A stretch of 64,000 nt of DNA, from positions 4,990,312 to 5,054,311 of the forward strand of contig NC_043744.1 of NCBI RefSeq assembly GCF_004337985.1. The letters run 5' to 3'. The DNA comes from Pyricularia pennisetigena. Its lineage: Eukaryota; Ascomycota; Sordariomycetes; Magnaporthales; Pyriculariaceae. The position numbers were made by a program, and so were the translations under genes. Of this stretch, positions 58,772 to 64,000 are shown in pieces. Below the pieces are notes generated by a model that was given only the letters and a program-made list of their open reading frames with translations, did no database searches and was not told the DNA's origin. Within the stretch, counting starts at the first letter, position 1; the number at the start of each line of letters is the position of its first letter.

Positions 58772-58898
58772 CACTGACAAAAGCGCTTCAGTGACCGTCT
58801 ACACCGACAGCAACTGCAGCAACGGTGCGACCGCCGCACGTGTGGGCACCTGCCTCAGTCGCAACTGGGGGAGCTTCTCGGTTGACAACTGCGTGTGA
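58340..58898 (+). CDS. Small secreted cysteine-rich protein
   Basis: Exons 58340-58655 and 58792-58898 (136-nt intron) give 140 aa. MQFSPLSVIALLATVAAAAP is a clear signal peptide. A propeptide-like stretch with Arg follows (RSIEARETSTSRGGLAARQ), in which LAAR could be a Kex2-like or other processing site. The mature domain has six cysteines (SGCSNY, GRCFQ, GSCT, SNCSNG, GTCLS, DNCV), enough for three disulfides. The pattern 'VYTDSNCSNG' is common in fungal secreted proteins of unknown function. A strong TATA box and CT-rich leader suggest high or induced expression. No family recognised. The intron contains a long GA microsatellite. Effector, surface or developmental roles are possible; nothing here decides. 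Confidence 0.8.
58705..58767. repeat. (AG)n microsatellite inside an intron
   Basis: About 31 uninterrupted AG units within the 136-nt intron of the small secreted protein gene, ending about 24 nt before the acceptor. Confidence 0.95.
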
Positions 58899-59941
58899 GC
58901 GCGTGCTGTTGGACGATGGCCCATGGAAGAGATTGGGTAAAACAGCAATATGTGGGTTTTTCCCAGGAGTCAGTATCAAGAAAGGCCATGGATATCTCGG
59001 CAAGAAGAAATTTTCTCAAGAGGTGGAATGAAGTATTGTTATCATTTTCTATCTTTATTTTCCTTTGATTTCCTTTTTGTCATAAACACCTCAGACCAAG
59101 GCGCAGAGGCCTACAAATTCGATTCTCGACAGTCTTTACATAGGAAAACAGCCTTTATAAATTTGATCGATCAAACTCTCCCATATATAAGATATAGCAT
59201 GGACCGCAAACCTGTGAGAACGAGATGCCACCCGGAATGAACGAGAAACGGACAAGCAAAATCGCCAGACACGGGCAAAGAAAACCTACTGAATGAAAAG
59301 AAGACGGCCGAATATATATTGTTTGGCGATCTGCAATGTTTGCTGGTCTACATGACTGCCTCCCCTTGCTCCCATCCCGAGCACCGGGTTTGGTTGGTTG
59401 GTTGGTTGGTTGTTTGTTTGTAAGCTTAGTCAGTCACCTTGTGCATCTACTAACTTCTAGATCTGGACCCCAGACTCGTATTTGGAAATGCAGCCTGTTA
59501 AACACAGCAGAAACACCCCAATTTTTGAACCGTATTTGGGTGGTTCGTGGAGTTGGATCACATATGGAGCCCGAGTGCAGCGCGGAGGTAGGATAGATTC
59601 CTCCGAACAATCGAGGGCCCCCTCCCGTCCTCCCCACTGTCCCCAAAAGAACACAAATTCACGCATTGCTTCTTCACACCGCTTTCTGGGTAAAACAAAA
59701 CGGCCTTGCCGAGCCAACATGCATGCGTTTGTATTACCAGATTTTGTTAAGATGGGTTTGATTTTTATGGGCCCTTTTTGAGGGGAAGAAGGGGGGGTAG
59801 AGAACGGATCTAGATCAAGGGAGACGGCGTTTGGCATAACACAGCAGTATGCAGGCCTACCAACTGCAAGGGCGAAACCGGAAGTGGTCTAGACTAGATG
59901 TATTCTAGACCAGACTGGGTACACCCAGACGAGGTTGGCTT

Positions 59942-59942
<1 letters not shown>

Positions 59943-59987
<45 letters not shown>
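59943..59987. repeat. 45-nt poly-T tract
   Basis: Uninterrupted T run in the gene-poor region after the small secreted protein. Confidence 0.95.
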
Positions 59988-61114
59988 CTTTATTTGGAGC
60001 AAAGCAAGCACGAGTTTTTTGTGTGGTTACGATGTAGGCGATAGCCGAAAGCCGAAAAAAAAAGAGCCCACTTGATCACATCTCAACAAGACCCTGGGGG
60101 AAAAAAAAAGGGTTCGTTGCAGTGCAGCATGTCACCAGAGACATGAAAAAGTTGGCAAGAGGATGTGCAAGGCCAAGATAAGGGTTTAGAGAAAACACAC
60201 AGTAGTTAGCAAACGGCAGGCGTTCGGTTTGGAAAACCACGATGGAGATACCTCTCGCAGCTTCGGATCTGACGGGGATTTACCATGCAAACAGTGGAGA
60301 AATTTTGGGGGCGACATCCATAGATTGTCTCCACAAAAACGGCGACCGGATAGTGGGGGCGCTTTACACGTTTGTTAAAGTGCTATGGATCCCTCGTGCT
60401 ATAAAAGAAGCTGTATGATTGGACAATTGGGCGCGACGGAAAATAATTGCGCGTTCGACGCGTCTGGTTCGTGATGCAGACGCGTCTTTCCAACCACGCG
60501 TCAAGAGTGGCAGGATGGGATCGCAGACTCCGCCTTCCGCCCCCTTCCAACTAATCTAACTGCCTACCTTGTTCTCGGAGGCAACTTGTCTCTTTCTCTG
60601 ACCGGCAGGCGCCCGGAGTGGAAGATTTAACTTCGGGGAAATCACAGCCTCTTTTTGGTCTTGTTCATGCACTAGAAACAAAGAGAACAAAAACAGAACA
60701 AGACGGCATTGAACGGCACGGGTCAAGGTAAGACATGAAATAAAAAAGCAAATCTTTTTCTCGCTCTTCATGACTTGCAGCAGTCGAGGCATTTCTGCTT
60801 TTGATGCATCGTGCATGAAGAGGGCTTGGCTCATCCACGTTATCTTCCTACCTGGACCTTGAACCTCTTTGCCTACAGTCTCTCCGTGCGGAGGGGGGAA
60901 AAAAATGGAGTACGTGCTTGAATTAGGACCTCGCAGAGTGCAGACTGGTCATCGTCTGGGACATAAAAAAAAAAAAAAAGAGAGAGAGAGAAAATGACGA
61001 AGGAGGGCAAGGGATAAGATAACAATATGGATATGCCTCGTTCCGCTTCCTGTACTTTCTACGCATAGAACTGTGGTACGCGCCCCTCACCAATCCCTTC
61101 CCCCCTCCGGTGGT

Positions 61115-61359
61115 NNNNNNNNNNNNNNNNNNNNNNNNNNNNNNNNNNNNNNNNNNNNNNNNNNNNNNNNNNNNNNNNNNNNNNNNNNNNNNNNNNNNNN
61201 NNNNNNNNNNNNNNNNNNNNNNNNNNNNNNNNNNNNNNNNNNNNNNNNNNNNNNNNNNNNNNNNNNNNNNNNNNNNNNNNNNNNNNNNNNNNNNNNNNNN
61301 NNNNNNNNNNNNNNNNNNNNNNNNNNNNNNNNNNNNNNNNNNAAAAAAAAAAAAAAAAA
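61115..61359. repeat. 228-nt N gap ending in poly-A
   Basis: N at 61115-61342 followed directly by 17 A (61343-61359). Confidence 0.95.
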
Positions 61360-63089
61360 CCAAGGCTGCTTGCTAAATGAGGAAAGTCGTCATTCTGGAA
61401 AGGCAAGGGCTCCAGGATCCAACAACTTTGCTACGTAAAGGGTCGAACTTCGGACGATTATTTTATTTACCAGCCTGCCTTGCCTACCTTGGGGGCTTAC
61501 AGTGCCACATCTGCCGTTCCCGGGACCCGTTTTACATCCGGATTACCTGTGATCGTTCAAGCTCGCCCTAGATCGCACGGTACGGTAATGCAGAGCCACA
61601 GAACGCCAGGATGCGCAGAATGATGGGACTTGACGCAATACGGTCTGTGCTCTCTTTTAAGGTCTGGAAACCTGATACTTGATGGTGCAACGCAACCCGC
61701 TAAAGGAACAGGCAGAGACACCACTACCAAGGAAAAAAAAAAAAAAAAAAAGAAAACTATGTACTCGGTCTGAAAGCGAAGGGCCAGAGAAAGAGATATC
61801 ACATATCGTAAGCCCTTTTCGATAATGCAGCGGCAAGAGGGAGGAGGGTGGTCATGTGGATGCTTGTCTATGTCGAGTGAATCGTGCGCTCCATTCACAG
61901 CAAAGTGAAGCCAAGTTGACAGACGAATTGGGTGACATGGCCAGGGTTTCCTAACGGCGGATGACAGATTGGTATCGGCATTTGGACGAACTCGGCTTGG
62001 CCTGTCACCATGTCGGCCCCCCCACCCCAGACGAACCCTTGTAGTCTCTTGAACGATGTGATGACCAAGGTACGACCTTGTCAAAGTCTACTGTATTTTG
62101 CAAAGTACAGTACACATGACAGTGACTTAGATGAGGCCCGCCTCTGCCGCCTTTGGTTCGGGGGCTAGGTTTGATTGATTTGTTGTCACTCTTGCTGGAG
62201 AAGAAAGCTTTCTTTATTTGGATTCGTCACCGGCGCCAAAGCAGATCGACACAGCACAGTAAACGTAAACAAAACAAAACAAACACACTAAATCCTGGTC
62301 TAAACTAGTTTTCTTGATTTTTTTTTTTTTTTTTTTTTACTCCGTAGGTAAAAAAAAACCAAAAAAAAAGGCTATCGTCGCAAAGTGGGACATTGTTGAG
62401 AAGCAAAAGAGAAGCAAAAGAGAAGAAAAGATACTAGGAGCCCAATGGGGAATGGCTTTGGCGGTCAGTCAAGTGAATTAGAGGAGTTTCTCCGCTGAAA
62501 AGTGCCCACTCCCGCTAATCATAGCTCATCTCATGAGGTCCCCGCTTAAATTGACCCGCCCCGTACCAAACTTGCCAGGGTCCAACGCCCTTGCAGGGTG
62601 AGCTGTCGCTGTTTGCGGCGGGATCCTGGCTTCCTGGGGAGGGTACTTTCTCTTCCCTTCCCATTGTCACCGACATTATCAGGCGCATTAAGGCCTTTGC
62701 TTCCCTCCCACCCACACCCCAGTCTGTCTCCTCTTCATTCCTCCATTTTCCATTCCATCCAAAACACAAACAACTCACTTCCCGCACTTCACTTTGCCAT
62801 CTTATTTTTCAATACAACAACGCCCACGAGTGCAGTACCAAACACCAGCCTTCTGCTCTTTCATTGCTTGTCTTGAGAAACAACCAAATCCCAAAGACAA
62901 CCTGACTTTATTGTCGACTCCCCAAGCCTGCCGCATAACACCTTTTGCTCTTGCGCGCGCCCAACCTTCTGTTGCCATCGCGACCCGTCGCAAATCGCAA
63001 ACCGGAATAGAGCGCATCGTCCGAACAATAACAGACGAAAAAACAACAACAAAACAACAGAATTCGACTCACAACAAAGCACAATCAAG

Positions 63090-63983
63090 ATGCTTCTACC
63101 GTCCGCAGTCTCCTGCGACGCCAACAACGGCTACGTCGCGTCGTCGCAACCCTACCGTCTCCAGCCCGCAGCGCAATTCGCCTCACCACCCAGTAGCCCA
63201 CCGCCGACCGGGCTCGGCCTCAACAACCTCTTTGCGACCTGCCGCAGCCTCCAGGCACTCCTCGCCGCCGCGCCCGCCCCGAGCACCCTGGCCACCCCTC
63301 CCCAGATCATCCCGCAAAAGGTCGCCGTCTGCAGCAACAACATCAACAATGGCCAACTCCCCAGCCCTCCGCTCACACACGCGCCGTCGCCCTTGAAGCT
63401 GCGTCTGCGTCCGCGCAAGCCCGCTTCCCCGGCGGAAAACAACAACACCCCCAGCGTCCACAGTGTAGAGACGCCTCGCAGGCGAAAAGTCGTCAAGCGC
63501 GCGCCGCCACCACCACCACTACGCGGCGCCAACAAGAGGCGTCGCAGCGAACAGGACGACGACGATGTGTCGTCGGACAGCGAGGCTGAGAACCATCACA
63601 ACGGCGAGGATTCGATCATGACTGGAGTGCTCCAGACACCAAAGCGTGCGCGCATCGCGCCGGCCGTCGTCCCGCTCGGCCTCGAGCGGTCCGACTTCCA
63701 CAACGTGCACGAGCCCCAACCACAGCAGGGCCGCGATGGCACCGAGGTCGAGGTCGAGGCGGACGGTGAGGAGTGGAGCGCCGAGGACGACAGGATCTTG
63801 GTGGAGCTCGTTCTCGAGAAGCTTAGGCTGTCCAAGGAGCAGTGGCAGGACTGCGCGAGGAGCATGGGCAGGGACAAGGCCAGCATCGGGAGGAGGTGGA
63901 AGAGCTTGATGGCACATGGCGACGTTGGTCTCAAGAGCAACAGCAGGAGTCGACGTGGGCGCATTCATGGGTCGTGGAGGTAG
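63090..63983 (+). CDS. Myb/SANT-like DNA-binding protein
   Basis: Single exon, 297 aa, complete within the window. The N-terminal ~220 residues are Pro/Ser/Asn-rich and disordered, with basic clusters that look like nuclear localisation signals (LRLRPRKPAS, PRRRKVVKR, ANKRRR) and an acidic DDDD stretch. The C-terminal ~50 residues (about 228-275) match a Myb/SANT helix-turn-helix: EEWSAEDDRILVELVLEKLRLSKEQWQDCARSMG, then ASIGRRWKSLM with the aromatic in the recognition helix. Only one repeat is present, so DNA binding may need a partner or dimer. The start is the first Met after a long leader without an earlier in-frame ATG. Probably a transcriptional regulator; targets unknown. Confidence 0.82.
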   Translation: MLLPSAVSCDANNGYVASSQPYRLQPAAQFASPPSSPPPTGLGLNNLFATCRSLQALLAAAPAPSTLATPPQIIPQKVAVCSNNINNGQLPSPPLTHAPSPLKLRLRPRKPASPAENNNTPSVHSVETPRRRKVVKRAPPPPPLRGANKRRRSEQDDDDVSSDSEAENHHNGEDSIMTGVLQTPKRARIAPAVVPLGLERSDFHNVHEPQPQQGRDGTEVEVEADGEEWSAEDDRILVELVLEKLRLSKEQWQDCARSMGRDKASIGRRWKSLMAHGDVGLKSNSRSRRGRIHGSWR

Positions 63984-64000
63984 TCTGTTTTTTTTTTTTT

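Larger units (their letters stand above)
58899..63089. other. Long gene-poor region, 4.2 kb
   Basis: No supportable gene. Contains TTGG tandem copies (about 59390-59412), T45 at 59943-59987, N at 61115-61342 followed by A17, T21 at 62318-62338, and a C/T-rich block (62640-62800) leading into the 5' leader of the Myb-like gene. The 228-nt gap could hide sequence. Confidence 0.5.

Noticed and set aside
62794..63396. 200-aa frame overlapping the Myb-like gene in another frame
   Set aside because: Begins with TTG, runs through the C/T-rich leader, and is Pro/Ser/Arg-rich without domain. The 63090 frame ends in a clear SANT motif.

Overview
This window is nuclear DNA of a filamentous ascomycete (Pezizomycotina). 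Sordariomycetes is the likely class, with a Magnaporthales- or Neurospora-like relative as a weaker guess. The evidence is short introns of about 60-240 nt with fungal splice sites, and typical fungal proteins: Nup84, CYT1, ATP synthase delta, an ABCC transporter, a DUF2457-like protein, a paxillin-like LIM protein and a CVNH lectin. There is no operon structure. I see no CRISPR array, rRNA gene or convincing tRNA. Four runs of N and many very long poly-A/T tracts mark a draft assembly. I rebuilt every exon chain by hand from splice sites and reading-frame continuity. All complete chains give an intact frame of a plausible length.

Layout. 1-13.7 kb is mostly housekeeping: the DRG1/Rbg1 GTPase (5' part only, minus), a WD40-cyclophilin (minus), a FAR-17a/AIG1-like membrane protein (plus), DAHP synthase (plus), an FMN-dependent lactate 2-monooxygenase-like enzyme (minus) and nucleoporin Nup84 (minus). 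14-25 kb holds SUMO (plus), a three-LIM paxillin-like protein (minus) and a monocarboxylate-type MFS transporter (plus). 25.5-34.7 kb holds a fused succinyl-CoA synthetase alpha/partial-beta protein, an unrecognised 370-aa protein, a micro-exon-rich ISOC2-like isochorismatase hydrolase and a DUF2457-like acidic protein, all minus. A gene-poor stretch of about 6.4 kb follows. 41-50 kb holds ATP synthase delta (plus), an N-terminal zinc-finger protein (plus), a secreted CVNH lectin (minus), an MBD4-like DNA glycosylase (minus) and cytochrome c1 (minus). 51.7-64 kb holds an ABCC transporter, a small secreted cysteine-rich protein and a Myb/SANT-like protein, all plus, with long intergenic gaps.

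Genes that may work together: cytochrome c1 and ATP synthase delta both serve oxidative phosphorylation, and the succinyl-CoA synthetase fusion has a mitochondrial-type N-terminus. The two small secreted proteins (CVNH and the six-cysteine protein) are plausible surface or host-interaction proteins. Nothing in the sequence ties the other neighbours into one pathway.

The most interesting observations are the alpha-beta fused succinyl-CoA synthetase with a shortened ATP-grasp region and a changed phosphohistidine loop; genes whose start or catalytic residue lies in tiny exons (DAHP synthase, isochorismatase, DRG1); and the CVNH gene, which no single open frame reveals.
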